Source: Ruminococcus sp. HUN007
Lineage (GTDB): Bacteria; Bacillota; Clostridia; Oscillospirales; Ruminococcaceae
Length of the DNA stretch: 64,000 nt
Assembly (NCBI RefSeq): GCF_000712055.1
Contig: NZ_JOOA01000002.1
Coordinates: 3,012,001 to 3,076,000, forward strand
Reading direction: 5' to 3'
Part shown: in pieces, positions 34,083 to 43,660 of the stretch
Layout of the letters: the number at the start of each line of letters is the position of its first letter
Position numbering within the stretch: the stretch's first letter is position 1
The notes under the pieces: generated by a model
Database searches by the model: none
What the model was told of the DNA's origin: nothing
The model's input: only the letters and a program-made list of their open reading frames with translations
Made by a program: the position numbers and the translations under genes

Positions 34083-34345
34083 AAAAAAATAACTCCCGTC
34101 CTGAAAAAACAGGACGGGAGAATAGTTTCCGTGGTACCACCTGAATTACCGTAAAAGAAATACGGTCACTCTGTCTGCGTAACGTGCAGATCGCGTCGCC
34201 CCTAATGATCCGTCATCCGGACTTTCAGTTTGCTGCTCCCGGGTGTTATTCACACGAACTCTGGTGTACGGTTTCCACTGTCCCGTGCTCACTGTGACTG
34301 AGCTTTCGAGTTACTTCTCCCGATCAAGGCATTTAAAAGTATTTA
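34083..34345 (-). promoter_or_regulatory. Asn-specific T-box leader of asnS
   Basis: Read leftward, Stem I elements begin with GGGAGAAGTAACTCGAAAG. An AAC triplet followed by A (in GAATAACACC) sits in the expected specifier position and matches asparagine. The T-box core TTCAGGTGGTACCACGG follows, then a terminator CTCCCGTCCTG / CAGGACGGGAG with a T8 run. Uncharged tRNA(Asn) would stabilise the antiterminator and turn on asnS. The specifier assignment rests on reading by eye. Confidence 0.92.
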
Positions 34346-34360
34346 AATCAACATAGCATT

Positions 34361-34389
34361 ATTATAGCATTACAGAAACAGTCTGTCAA
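34361..34389 (-). promoter_or_regulatory. asnS promoter
   Basis: TTGACA, 17 bases and TATAAT, read leftward. Confidence 0.8.
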
Positions 34390-34408
34390 GAAATACAAAA
34401 AAGTTTTT

Positions 34409-36256
34409 TTATTTTCTCTGACACTTTTTCGCTCTCTTGTTTTCGTACATTTTCGCATCGGCTTTCTGTATGAGCTCGAAAAGCTGATCCCTGCGCTGAG
34501 GTATTTCGGTGATGTATCCGATACTTGCGGCTATAGGATACGGTTTTCCGGACTGTTCGTTGATCTCTTTAAGTTTTTTTACAACATCGCGCCTGAATGT
34601 TTCAATGAAATCATCACCGCGTCCGAGCACTACGAATTCATCGCCGCCGAATCTTCCGCATACATCCATGGAATCACATGAACTGCTTATGGCATCAGCT
34701 ATGCTTCTTATGGCGAAGTCGCCTTCCTTATGGCCGTACAGGTCGTTTATCGTTTTGAGACCGTCCATGTCAATAAAGCAGATTGAGATAGGACTGTGGT
34801 TCTGCAGGCATTCGTTGAAGACAAATCCCGCGTTTCTTACAAATCCGCTTCTGTTGTAGATCTTGCAGAGAGGATCAAGAACATTCAGCTTTGAAATATT
34901 GCTGATAGCGTTTCCGATACACATTGTCATCGTATGACAGAGCAGACTCGTGATAGGGTAGTCATTGTTGGTGATTATATAGTAACCGAGATATCTTTCC
35001 TTGTAGTGCAGCGGTATGAAATAGCTTATATTGCCACCCGTCGTGAGCGGGATCGGATGAAGCTGCCGGCTCGGGAAACTTTCGACCGATGTTCTCTTAC
35101 CGTCCTTCAGGATAAACGGAGCTGTCATCTCAGGAGGATATTCACTTTCACCGTCTTCCACCGGAGCCGTGTTATATGTGTTGTCCCAGTTCTTTATGAG
35201 ACAGAGACTGAAATTATCACAGTTTATGAGCCCGAGCATTTTTTCGATGCAGTTTATGCATTCTTCAAGCGTTTCGGCACCGGCAAGTCCTGCGATAAGG
35301 CGGTTGAGCATGTGGATGTTGGTGTACAGACCTTCGATACGCTTGTAGGTGTTCTTCTTGAAATCACGTATGTCGTAGGTCTCCTTTTCAACACAGCCGC
35401 AGCTTTCTGTGAAAATAGGGTCTGCCTCGAGCGGAACGCTTTTCGGTTCAGCTCTCTTGTCTATAAGATTGAGCAGGAGATTGCATGCTCTTTTTCCTGA
35501 ATAGTAGAGCGGCCTTTTGACTGTTGTGAGTTTAGGAAATGAATTCTGTGCGTTGAAAGTATGATCAAATCCTGTTATTATAACATCGTCCGGGATCCTG
35601 TAACCGAGCTGCTGGAGTCTGTCCATTGCCGTAAGTGCCATGCTGTCGTTTGCACTCACGAAGGCATCCGGCAGAGTCATTCCGGACTCTGTAAATGCTT
35701 CGATAGCCTTTATGCCGTCATAGCTCCGGAAAAGGCCGGAATAGAAGCGGTTCTTTTCATCGAAGTCGATGTCATGTTCGGCGAGTGCGTCGCGGAAAGC
35801 TCTGTAGCGCTCGTTTGATTCAATATTCGTCGGCGGACCGGAAATGTAGTTGAATGTTCTGGCACCGTGTTCGGTGATCAGATGCTCGACGAGTTTTTTC
35901 ATGACAGTGTAGTTGTTGATGCTTATGTCATTGAATTCCTTGTGATCCTGACACTCGAAAATAACTGCAGGAATAGCGGCACTTTTCACCTTGTTTATAA
36001 TGCTCGTGCGTATATCCAGGTTTGAAAAAGTATTCGACAGAAGAATAGCACCGTCAAACTTTGAATAATCCGGAAGATTGTATATGCTGTATTCGCCGGT
36101 ATCAAACTGCTTGCTGTCGATTATTCCGCCGAAAGCGGCGAAATAGGTGACATTTATGGAGTTCTGTTCGGCGAATTTATTTATTCCCTTGATTATCTGG
36201 TACGGATATTCCTCGTCCATACCTGATACGACTGAAATAATATTCCTTATTGTCAT
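34409..36256 (-). CDS. LacI-type sensor plus GGDEF diguanylate cyclase (first of two)
   Basis: About 615 residues. The N-terminus (MTIRNIISVVSGMDEEYPYQ) starts directly with a LacI/PBP1-type sugar-binding fold (GYRIPDDVIITGFDHT, ending TESCGC) and lacks the helix-turn-helix of true LacI proteins. A GAF-like middle region of about 160 residues follows. The C-terminal cyclase has GRFGGDEFVVLG, so the active site is intact. The inhibitory RxxD before it is replaced by DSMD, so product feedback is probably lost. There is no signal peptide or membrane helix, so it is cytosolic. The start at 36256 follows GGGGGG; longer frames run into a dispersed repeat. Confidence 0.85.
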   Translation of the reverse strand: MTIRNIISVVSGMDEEYPYQIIKGINKFAEQNSINVTYFAAFGGIIDSKQFDTGEYSIYNLPDYSKFDGAILLSNTFSNLDIRTSIINKVKSAAIPAVIFECQDHKEFNDISINNYTVMKKLVEHLITEHGARTFNYISGPPTNIESNERYRAFRDALAEHDIDFDEKNRFYSGLFRSYDGIKAIEAFTESGMTLPDAFVSANDSMALTAMDRLQQLGYRIPDDVIITGFDHTFNAQNSFPKLTTVKRPLYYSGKRACNLLLNLIDKRAEPKSVPLEADPIFTESCGCVEKETYDIRDFKKNTYKRIEGLYTNIHMLNRLIAGLAGAETLEECINCIEKMLGLINCDNFSLCLIKNWDNTYNTAPVEDGESEYPPEMTAPFILKDGKRTSVESFPSRQLHPIPLTTGGNISYFIPLHYKERYLGYYIITNNDYPITSLLCHTMTMCIGNAISNISKLNVLDPLCKIYNRSGFVRNAGFVFNECLQNHSPISICFIDMDGLKTINDLYGHKEGDFAIRSIADAISSSCDSMDVCGRFGGDEFVVLGRGDDFIETFRRDVVKKLKEINEQSGKPYPIAASIGYITEIPQRRDQLFELIQKADAKMYENKRAKKCQRK

Positions 36257-36274
36257 ATGATCCCCCCTGCTTTC

Positions 36275-36382
36275 GGAAACACTGATCGGTCCGTAGAGCA
36301 GGCTCAGCCTGATTTCCGGATACGGAAAATGCAGGACAATGCTCCGGACTCCGTGCTGATTAGTGAATAAATCAGCGTTTCC
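36275..36382 (-). repeat. 110-bp dispersed element, copy 4 (diverged, inverted)
   Basis: Ends are GGAAACACTGAT and ATCAGCGTTTCC, with the TGAATAAATCAGCG half-palindrome at its right end. The inner GC hairpins are largely replaced. It sits immediately before the ribosome site of the diguanylate cyclase gene. Confidence 0.75.
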
Positions 36383-36507
36383 CTGTATCATAAATGATTA
36401 CTTATAATTATAACATTTAATCGCCCGAATATCAATAATTTTTGTTTAAAAAGTCGGCGCTTCTCTTAAGAAAACATTAAAATTCAATTAATTTTGATCT
36501 TATCCGA

Positions 36508-36536
36508 TTGACTTGAAATTACGGGTGTGCTATACT
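36508..36536 (+). promoter_or_regulatory. Promoter of the GlsB-like gene
   Basis: TTGACT, 17 bases and TATACT, about 60 bases before the start. Confidence 0.7.
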
Positions 36537-36594
36537 TTGCATATAGAAAGAAATACACCCTCTCTTATTCAGAGAAAGAAGGAGACGAATAATT

Positions 36595-36837
36595 ATGATC
36601 ACACTTATTGTTTCTGTTATAGTCGGCGCGATCATCGGTTCGATTGCCGGAAAACTGATGGACAACAAACGCATGGGATTCTGGAAAAATGCATTTTTCG
36701 GTATTCTCGGAAGTGCTGTCGGCGGATACGCAGGAGAATTTCTCCATACCGGAGGATTATTAATCAACTTTGTTCTTTCCGTTGCCGGTGCATGTCTTGT
36801 TATTTTCATTGCACGTAAAATAACAGGCAGAAACTGA
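36595..36837 (+). CDS. GlsB/YeaQ/YmgE-family membrane protein
   Basis: 80 residues with three hydrophobic segments and Gly-rich turns. MITLIVSVIVGAIIGSIAGKL, then NAFFGILGSAVGGYAGEFL and a final helix ending ARKITGRN match the transglycosylase-associated (GlsB/YeaQ) family, often tied to stress and envelope tolerance. Biochemical activity is unknown. GAAGGAG precedes the ATG. It is monocistronic, with its own promoter and terminator. Confidence 0.85.
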   Translation: MITLIVSVIVGAIIGSIAGKLMDNKRMGFWKNAFFGILGSAVGGYAGEFLHTGGLLINFVLSVAGACLVIFIARKITGRN

Positions 36838-36887
36838 TACAGGATCTGCATTAAACCGGAACATCATCAGTATATCAGCTTAATGAC

Positions 36888-36932
36888 AAAACTCCGTCTG
36901 GTTCCTTTGATCATGGAATCGGCGGAGTTTTT
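36888..36932 (+). terminator. Terminator of the GlsB-like gene
   Basis: AAACTCCG ... GGTTCC / GGAATC ... CGGAG followed by TTTTTT. Confidence 0.8.
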
Positions 36933-37059
36933 TACATACAGATATGCATATGGCCGGTGTTTTTTCTGCTAAATCACACAGCGGCAGACGCATGTCGATT
37001 ATCCCGTAGAAAATTTGTACAAAAATTGTATGCGGATATTGCTGAAAACTGTTTAACTC

Positions 37060-37088
37060 TTGACATGGTTGTAGAAAAACTTTATAAT
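37060..37088 (+). promoter_or_regulatory. Promoter of the rhamnogalacturonan lyase gene
   Basis: TTGACA, 17 bases and TATAAT, about 90 bases before the start codon. Confidence 0.8.
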
Positions 37089-37176
37089 AGAAATGTACAG
37101 TTTCGGGCGAAAACAGTATACTGAAAAGGTTTTCACCGGATTTTTATGAATCATTCCATTTCGGAGGTTGTATGTT

Positions 37177-39903
37177 TTGAAAAAAGTTAATAAATTTAAA
37201 AAAATAGCTGCAGCTTTATCTGCTTTTGCATGTATCGGTGCAATGGGCGGAGTTCAGGCTTCAGCAGCGGAGACCTATTATTACGGCGATGTGAATTACA
37301 ATTCAGTTATTGATATTACTGATCTTTCAGTACTGGCTATTCACCTTGTTGACAAAACTCCGTTTGATGAACTTCAGACCACACTTATGGACTTCAATAA
37401 AGACGGAAGCGCTGATCTTGTTGATCTTGCTACGCTCAAACAGTTCATTTCCCATTCACTTACAGGGGAGACCATAATAGGAACACCTTATACACCTCAG
37501 GCAGCTCCTGTTACAACAGTGGCAGAACCGACTGAACAGCCTCCTGTAACGGAACCGTCCGTAACTGATCTTCCTCCTGTTACAACAGTTACTGAAGCAG
37601 TTACAACGGCTGCAGTGACTACAACTGTTACCGAAGCGACTACGACTGAGGCTGTTACAACGCCTGCAGCTCCAAAGGAGATGGTTTACTACGCAAGTGA
37701 CGGCGAGATCTACCAGGGCGTTACCGAAACAACGAACAGCGGTTTCCTCGGTCAGTCGTATGTAAACTATGACAACGTACTCGGTAGTGCTCTTACCATT
37801 ACAGTAAACGCACCGGAAGACGGCAACTATCTTATGACTGTCCGTTTTGCAAACGGAACTGATGCAGCAAGACCACTCAGCATTTATGCGGGAAACAGCG
37901 ACAGCTACTATTCAATGAACTTCGGCGGTACAGGCTCATGGACCGACTGGAAGGAAAACGAGATCGTCATTTCACTGAAGAAGGGTGAAAACAAGATCAA
38001 AATGGCTGCCACAACAGCAAACGGCGGTCCGAATATTGACGTTATAAAGTTTATAAAGACTGACAAACAGGCGGCTGAACTTACAGACGCATCAGTTATA
38101 CCATATGAACCGCCGGTTTCACCTGGTTCAAGACAGATGGAGAAACTGAGCAGATCAATTTCATCTGTAAAGACTGCAAACGGAATGCTCGTAAGCTGGA
38201 GAAGCCTTGCGACAGATCCTGCCGATACGGAATTCAAACTCTACAGAGACGGTGAACTCATCTATACTGCCGGAGCAGGCAAGGCTACAACATACCTTGA
38301 CAGATCAGGCAGCGCATCTTCAAAGTACAAGGTAGAGACATTCGTAAACGGTTCACGCAGTGAGATAAATGAAGAAAATATCGTTATCGGCGGCGATTAT
38401 CTTGAACTCAAGCTCAACAAGCCGAACGGAATGAACATGCCGGACGGTTCTTCATGCACATATTCAGCATCTGACTGCTCAACAGCTGACGTTGACGGTG
38501 ACGGCAAGCTCGAGATCATCGTTAAGTGGGATCCTTCAAATGCAAAGGATAACAGCCAGTCAGGCTACACCGGCAATGTCTACCTCGACTGCTACACACT
38601 CGAAGGAAAGCAGCTCTGGAGAATAGATCTCGGAAGAAACATCCGTGCAGGTGCTCACTATACACAGTTCATGGTTTACGACTTTGACGGAGACGGAAAG
38701 GCAGAAATGATCTGCAAGACTGCCGACGGTACAAAGGATGCGACAGGCAAGGTAATCGGTGACGGATCAAAGGATTACAGAAACTCAAACGGCTATATCC
38801 TGAACGGTCCTGAATACCTCACAGTATTCAACGGCCAGACAGGTGCGGCAATGGATACTGTAAACTACAATCCTCCGCGAGGCAATAATATCAAGTCCAC
38901 ATGGGGCGACGACTACGGCAACAGATGTGACCGTTTCCTCGCAACAGTAGCATATCTCGACGGAAAACATCCGAGTGCAGTTATGTGCCGCGGATACTAC
39001 ACAAGAGCAACACTTGCCGCATATGACTGGAACGGAAGCAAGCTTACACAGCGCTGGTTCTTCGACAGCTATGACGGCGGTACCGACAAGAAGGGCAAGC
39101 CGAACAGCGACTACAGCTCACAGGGTAACCATAACCTCGTATCTGCAGACGTTGACGGTGACGGATTCGACGAGATCATCTACGGTTCATGCACCATCGA
39201 CCACGACGGCAAGGGCCTCTATTCAATGAAGCTCGGCCACGGTGACGCAATGCATGTAAGTGACTTCATTCCTTCAAGACCGGGTCTTGAAGTATGGCAG
39301 TGCCACGAAGTATCTCCATGGGGATGCGTTCTTTCAGATGCAAAGACAGGTGAGATCATCTTCCGCTACGAAGGCGACAAGGATACAGGACGTGCATGTG
39401 CAGCCAACATCGTTCCGGGCAACGACGCAGCTGAATTCTGGGGTGCAAGAAGCAGCACACTCTACAGCGGCGCAGGTCAGAACATCGGTTCATCAAGCGG
39501 TCTTGCAGTAAACTTCGTTATCAACTGGGACGGCGACCTCGAAAGCGAACTTCTCGATGGCAATACAATTTCCGAGTGGACATCAGGCGGAGTAAAGACA
39601 CTTCTTACTGCTCAGGGATGCGTAGCATGCAACGGCACAAAGAATACTCCAAACCTTACAGCCGATCTCTTCGGTGACTGGCGTGAAGAACTCGTTCTCC
39701 ACACAGAAGACAGCTCAGCTCTCAGAATCTACGCTACACCATACGAGACAGAGTACAGACTCTTCACTCTCATGCACGACAGCCAGTACAGAACAGGTGT
39801 TGCAGCTGAAAACACAGCATACAACCAGCCTCCGCACACAAGCTTCTTCCTCGGAACAGGCTATAAGCTCCCTTCAGCTCCGGATGTATATTACGCTAAA
39901 TAA
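37177..39903 (+). CDS. Secreted rhamnogalacturonan lyase (PL11) with N-terminal dockerin and CBM
   Basis: About 908 residues. The signal peptide ends near VQASAAE. A type I dockerin follows directly (about 35-100): GDVNYNSVIDITDLSVLAIHL and DFNKDGSADLVDLATLKQFI, two calcium-loop/helix repeats. Next come a Thr/Pro/Val linker of about 65 residues and a CBM35-like jelly-roll domain (about 165-300). The PL11 catalytic domain runs to the end, with DVDGDGKLEI, DFDGDGKAEM and DVDGDGFDEI calcium-type repeats and LFGDWREELVL. It cleaves rhamnogalacturonan I of pectin by elimination. The dockerin should attach it to a scaffoldin. Start TTG 37177 has GGAGG nine bases upstream. Confidence 0.92.
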   Translation: MKKVNKFKKIAAALSAFACIGAMGGVQASAAETYYYGDVNYNSVIDITDLSVLAIHLVDKTPFDELQTTLMDFNKDGSADLVDLATLKQFISHSLTGETIIGTPYTPQAAPVTTVAEPTEQPPVTEPSVTDLPPVTTVTEAVTTAAVTTTVTEATTTEAVTTPAAPKEMVYYASDGEIYQGVTETTNSGFLGQSYVNYDNVLGSALTITVNAPEDGNYLMTVRFANGTDAARPLSIYAGNSDSYYSMNFGGTGSWTDWKENEIVISLKKGENKIKMAATTANGGPNIDVIKFIKTDKQAAELTDASVIPYEPPVSPGSRQMEKLSRSISSVKTANGMLVSWRSLATDPADTEFKLYRDGELIYTAGAGKATTYLDRSGSASSKYKVETFVNGSRSEINEENIVIGGDYLELKLNKPNGMNMPDGSSCTYSASDCSTADVDGDGKLEIIVKWDPSNAKDNSQSGYTGNVYLDCYTLEGKQLWRIDLGRNIRAGAHYTQFMVYDFDGDGKAEMICKTADGTKDATGKVIGDGSKDYRNSNGYILNGPEYLTVFNGQTGAAMDTVNYNPPRGNNIKSTWGDDYGNRCDRFLATVAYLDGKHPSAVMCRGYYTRATLAAYDWNGSKLTQRWFFDSYDGGTDKKGKPNSDYSSQGNHNLVSADVDGDGFDEIIYGSCTIDHDGKGLYSMKLGHGDAMHVSDFIPSRPGLEVWQCHEVSPWGCVLSDAKTGEIIFRYEGDKDTGRACAANIVPGNDAAEFWGARSSTLYSGAGQNIGSSSGLAVNFVINWDGDLESELLDGNTISEWTSGGVKTLLTAQGCVACNGTKNTPNLTADLFGDWREELVLHTEDSSALRIYATPYETEYRLFTLMHDSQYRTGVAAENTAYNQPPHTSFFLGTGYKLPSAPDVYYAK

Positions 39904-39934
39904 TTTCAGACCATTGATGGTTTAATAAAAATCA

Positions 39935-39982
39935 AGGAACAGTATCATCGGTTCACAAAGCCGTCGATACTGTTCCTTTTTT
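39935..39982 (+). terminator. Lyase gene terminator
   Basis: AAGGAACAGTATC pairs with GATACTGTTCCTT and is followed by TTTTT. Confidence 0.85.
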
Positions 39983-40035
39983 TACAAAAGTACAGTTTGA
40001 AGATAAAACGATAATTGAAGCTGTGGTTTGATATA

Positions 40036-40084
40036 GCAGCAGAGGCAGGATCAGCGGTAAACCGTTGATCCTGCCTCTGCTTTT
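40036..40084. terminator. Second strong hairpin after the lyase gene
   Basis: AGCAGAGGCAGGATCA pairs with TGATCCTGCCTCTGCT (outer 16 pairs), followed by TTTT. A third, weaker hairpin, AAAAAGCCATCC ... GGGATGTCTTTT, lies at about 40165-40195 and resembles the one at 45280. Confidence 0.75.
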
Positions 40085-40266
40085 GAGCGGTCGTTAATGA
40101 AATTTCACGCGTTTCGTGCTTGGGGAATATGATAATTTGATTTTGATTGATGATAGAAATATGCAAAAAGCCATCCTTCATGGGATGTCTTTTAGTAAAG
40201 GTAATAGTCTCCTTATTTTCGAGTCGTTACTATAGAATAGTGTGTCTGTAGATGGGCATTTTTCAG

Positions 40267-40575
40267 TTATTTCAGAAGTCGGTTTATTATATTTAGAATC
40301 ATAAGCTGATCACTGTCATCAAGCTGTTTCATACCTTCAATTGCTTTCTGTACTAGTTCAGGATTGGAAACACCCTCATCAAAAAACTCAACAGGTGTTA
40401 TTTCAAAATATTCGCATATTGCAAACAGTTCCGATAAAGGCGGAAGTGATTTACCAGACGAAATATTATAAACGTATCCGCGGCTATGACCAAGATCATA
40501 ACTCATCTGATATTCTGATACACCTTTCTGGAGCCGAAGCTGAGTAATTCTATTCCTTACAAATTCTTCAGTCAT
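40267..40575 (-). CDS. XRE-family HTH regulator
   Basis: 102 residues. The helix-turn-helix spans about 8-62 (ITQLRLQKGVSEYQMSYDLG, then YVYNISSGKSLPPLSELFAICEYF and PVEFFDE). The C-terminal tail (about 70-102) is helical. It is a small cytosolic repressor-type protein with GAGGTGA before the ATG. It faces away from the AT-rich operon at 41 kb and could regulate it across the 440-base gap; that is inference. Confidence 0.8.
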   Translation of the reverse strand: MTEEFVRNRITQLRLQKGVSEYQMSYDLGHSRGYVYNISSGKSLPPLSELFAICEYFEITPVEFFDEGVSNPELVQKAIEGMKQLDDSDQLMILNIINRLLK

Positions 40576-41017
40576 AGCTGATCACCTCTATCATCTATGA
40601 TACACATTGATAAAGAGATAATACTCAAGAAAAATATGTTATTTCTATTGAAAAGCCTAACGATATATGTTATAATCATAGTAGATTAAACAAAATTGCG
40701 ATGAACAACTATGGAAAATAGTATAATAACATCAGATTTTGGTTTATGAAAACGGGATTATGATTCTTTATTTTGATGTAGGGAATAATTTTTACAGGGG
40801 GGATTTATTATGATTATGTCTTTAGTGTTATTGTAGGCGTAGAAGTATGTTTGCAATAACTTTTTTGTTTTTACTATCATGAGATAGTCGCTAAATATGT
40901 TTAAGTCAGGCTATAGACTGTGGGGAATGTTGAAAGCTTCATAAAGTTTTATTGATACACCGCAGGTATTTTATATTCCTGCGGTGTAATATTTTTATAT
41001 GGTAAGAAGATGATTGA
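40576..41017. other. Intergenic region before the AT-rich operon
   Basis: No convincing gene. TATAAT at 40669 is a candidate -10. At 40797-40814 the string GGGGGGATTTATTATGAT opens an eight-codon frame ending TAG. The same 18-mer precedes the gene at 44422. A hairpin ACCGCAGGTATT / TTCCTGCGGTGT lies at about 40959-40988, ahead of the first gene. Confidence 0.5.
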
Positions 41018-41428
41018 ATGAATAAAAAAAGTGAAAATACTACGCAATTATCAGAGATTAATGATAGTATAAAAAGTTTGGAACAGATGATTAAACTTAT
41101 GCTGATCAATAATGTTATCGATCAGATTAACATTGATAATGATTGTTCAGATTATAATAATTCAAATTCTATTTCTGAGTTAAAAAGTAGTTTTACGGGC
41201 ATAATTTCAATTCATGAAAGCAATGTTTTTTCTCATAAAGTTTTTATTGTTAAAACTGATTCAAAGACAAAAATAAATGAAATAAAAAAGATATATGTAT
41301 CTTTAAAAGAAAACGGAGTTTGTCCGGTGTTCAGATATGAACAATTAAATGGCATGAAAAGAAAACGGTTAATTGAAGAAAAAATCTCTTTTTATGACGA
41401 TAAACAGATAATGATTTTTTCTTTTTAA
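41018..41428 (+). CDS. Small protein of unknown function, first gene of the AT-rich operon
   Basis: 136 residues, no signal peptide or membrane helix. Residues about 1-45 are helical (SEINDSIKSLEQMIKLMLINN). A second part from about 60 has beta-alpha character and ends FRYEQLNGMKRKRLIEEKIS, reminiscent of small domains where YQRKRLIE-IPF motifs are found in regulators, but cut short here. The ribosome site is weak. The segment IKLMLINNVIDQINIDND resembles the C-terminus of the last gene in this operon. AT-rich, with codon choice unlike the flanks. It precedes the GTPase gene by 32 bases. Confidence 0.6.
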   Translation: MNKKSENTTQLSEINDSIKSLEQMIKLMLINNVIDQINIDNDCSDYNNSNSISELKSSFTGIISIHESNVFSHKVFIVKTDSKTKINEIKKIYVSLKENGVCPVFRYEQLNGMKRKRLIEEKISFYDDKQIMIFSF

Positions 41429-41460
41429 TATCATTTAGTTTTTAAACGGAGGAATTTACA

Positions 41461-42916
41461 ATGACAGATTTTAAATTCACATGTGAAGAAGCAAGAATTG
41501 AATACGAAGCAAAATTAGGAAAATTACAGAAAATTGCGGATGCAAATTACGTTACAAATGAATATTTGTGGGATAAGACGACTGAAAAATATGCGTCGAA
41601 AATGTTAAAAGTTAAAGCTGTGCTGAACTCTGAAGGAATATCAGAACATATTACTTCTAAGATGTTCAGAGATATTGATGCATTCTTAAAGCAGTGCAGA
41701 GATGCAGAATTTCATATCGCTCTTGTTGGCGCTATAAAGGCTGGTAAGTCAACTCTTATAAATGCTCTTCTAGGCTATGAATATGCATCAACTAAGGTTA
41801 CTCCGGAAACAGCGTCACTTACTAAATTTAAAAAAAGTGATAATAATAGTGTCAAAGTATCTTTTTATTCAAAAGAAGAGTGGTCGGAGTTATGGAAAAG
41901 TGCAGTTGATGCAAAAGCAACAGTATTTTTGGAAGAATACGAAAGTTTAAATGCAGAAAATTATAAGGATAAATGGCTGAGCCATGAAGATGAAGTTATA
42001 CTGTGTAATGATAAAGATGATCTTGTTTCAGAAATTCAAAAATGGACGTCGTCAAAATCAGTGGAGCATTATTTTGTTAAAGAAGTAGAAGTTGGCCTGG
42101 AAGATTTCGAATTACCGAATGGAGTTATTCTGGTTGATACTCCTGGTCTTGACGATGTAGTTGAGTATAGATCTAATATTACAAGAGAATATATAGACAG
42201 AGCCAATGCTGTTTTTAGTCTGTGTTAAATCAGATGCTCTTACTGGACAGGAAATGGCTACGATATATAGTGTTTTTGCAAATACCAGATATAATCCAGA
42301 AAAAGTTTTTATTATTGCCACGCAGCTTGATACTCTTAACAGACCGCAGGAGCACTGGAAACAGCAGCATGATGAATGGATGAAATATCTTAAAGGTAAA
42401 GGTGCGTATAATAATCTGGAGTTAGCGGATAAAAATCTAGTTCCTGTTTCGGCATATCTATATACACTTTTAAAAGATTATAACAATATCGTTCCAGATA
42501 GTGACAAGTATTGGGATCTGGACGGAATAATTAGAAAGTTTAGAGTAAAGGATGTTAACGAAAAGTATAAAGAGTTACTTGACTTTACGAATATCTCTAA
42601 ATTGAAGAATAAGATAAAAAAAGAAATTGTATCAAATTACAAAAATATTCTTTTACAGGACGTTGTAGGAAAATATGAGCTGTGCAAAGATTCCATAAAA
42701 GAAACGATGGAACAAATTAAGAAATCGCAGAATGAAATATTAATTGCAAGTCAGGGAGGTATTGATGAAATAAAAAGGAAACAGGAAGAATACAGTTTGA
42801 AATATCAGGAGGCTGAAAAAGATAAAGAAGACTTAGAAAATCTTCTGAAAACGTTAAAAAATGCAACGACCAAGAGAGCTGATGAACTGGAAAAGGCTAT
42901 TAAAAATTTAGCATAA
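41461..42916 (+). pseudogene. Dynamin-like GTPase, frameshifted within the GTPase domain
   Basis: The first part (255 residues) holds the P-loop GAIKAGKST, a G2-type Thr in KVTPETAS, and G3 DTPGLDD. The second part continues LVCVKSDALTGQEMATIYSVF and then the nucleotide-specifying ATQLD (in place of the usual T/NKxD). A coiled-coil stalk of about 100 residues ends it. The frames join at a run of five T near 42214; with four T the join reads ANAVLVCVKSDALTG. The full product would be about 485 residues, resembling bacterial dynamin-like proteins that remodel membranes. GGAGG precedes the ATG. Core of a five-gene AT-rich operon. The gene may be off, phase-variable or rescued. Confidence 0.85.
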
Positions 42917-42930
42917 TCGGAGGAATGAAT

Positions 42931-43654
42931 ATGAGTATTTTACGTTTTCCTAAACCTCCAGATGGTCAAAAAATAATAGCTATCGTTGTTGGTGTTATAC
43001 GAGGCATTTTGAGAAAAATATCAGAAAAAGCTAGTAAAACAGAATCAACAAGTGATAATTCTTCAATAGAAAATATTGATAATATAATTCAGCTTTTAAA
43101 CGAATATAAAGAATCTGTTAATATTCATACGATAAAAATAGAGAATGCTGTTTTTAAAGAAATACAGTACTACTCAGAAGAACTTTTTCTGATACTGGAT
43201 GAGTATTCTGAAAAAATAGAAGGTTATAACATTCGTTTAAGGATGATTAAGAAAAAAATTAATGATTTATCGTCTGAATTTAATGGAAACATCGATAATT
43301 ATATTTCAAAAAAAATTATCTCTTAGCGATAAAGAATGCTGTAGCATAATGAAAATGATACCAGGTTCAAAAAAAGAGGAAGCACTGAATGAGTTCTTTT
43401 CAAAAGTATTAAAAGAAGCAATAGACAATAGCTGTGCTGAATTAAAAAAATGCCTTGGCAGTATATTTATGGATGTGGAAATAGAAATACAGGATGCATT
43501 ACAAAGTAATCTTTCAAGAATGCAAGATATTCGGCTGCGTTTAAATGAATGCCTGGACAATCAAAATCATATAGCAATTCAATCCTCACTGATAAATGCT
43601 TGTTATAAAATAGAGACATGTGATCAAATTATGAAGATAATTGAACAGGAGTGA
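42931..43654 (+). pseudogene. Coiled-coil partner protein A, frameshifted
   Basis: Lies 15 bases after the GTPase gene. A short hydrophobic stretch near the N-terminus (KIIAIVVGVIRGIL) could touch the membrane. Long helical segments follow. The frame breaks at eight A near 43310; with seven A it reads YISKKLSLSDKECCSIMKM and continues to the TGA at 43652, giving about 240 residues. The second half is clearly paralogous to the next gene (SDKECCSIMKMIPGSKKEEA against DDSECLSILKMESGSEKREA). ATG 42931 is better spaced from GGAGG than ATG 42925. I do not recognise a named family. Confidence 0.7.
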
Positions 43655-43660
43655 TGATAA

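Noticed and set aside
32692..34140. Start of asnS at 34140
   Set aside because: The extra 25 codons are the T-box terminator region; the family N-terminus is MKHTDIKE at 34065.
36256..36391. Longer N-terminus for the 34 kb diguanylate cyclase
   Set aside because: The extra codons run through copy 4 of the dispersed repeat and lack a ribosome site; the ATG at 36256 has a G-rich site directly upstream.
38785..39925. Frames of 60-80 codons overlapping the lyase gene
   Set aside because: They are Ser/Thr-rich shadows of a gene with strong codon bias.
42206..42230. Programmed -1 ribosomal frameshift in the GTPase gene
   Set aside because: The needed shift is in the +1 direction and no X-XXY-YYZ heptamer lies in the zero frame. 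A one-base insertion is simpler, though slippage is not excluded.
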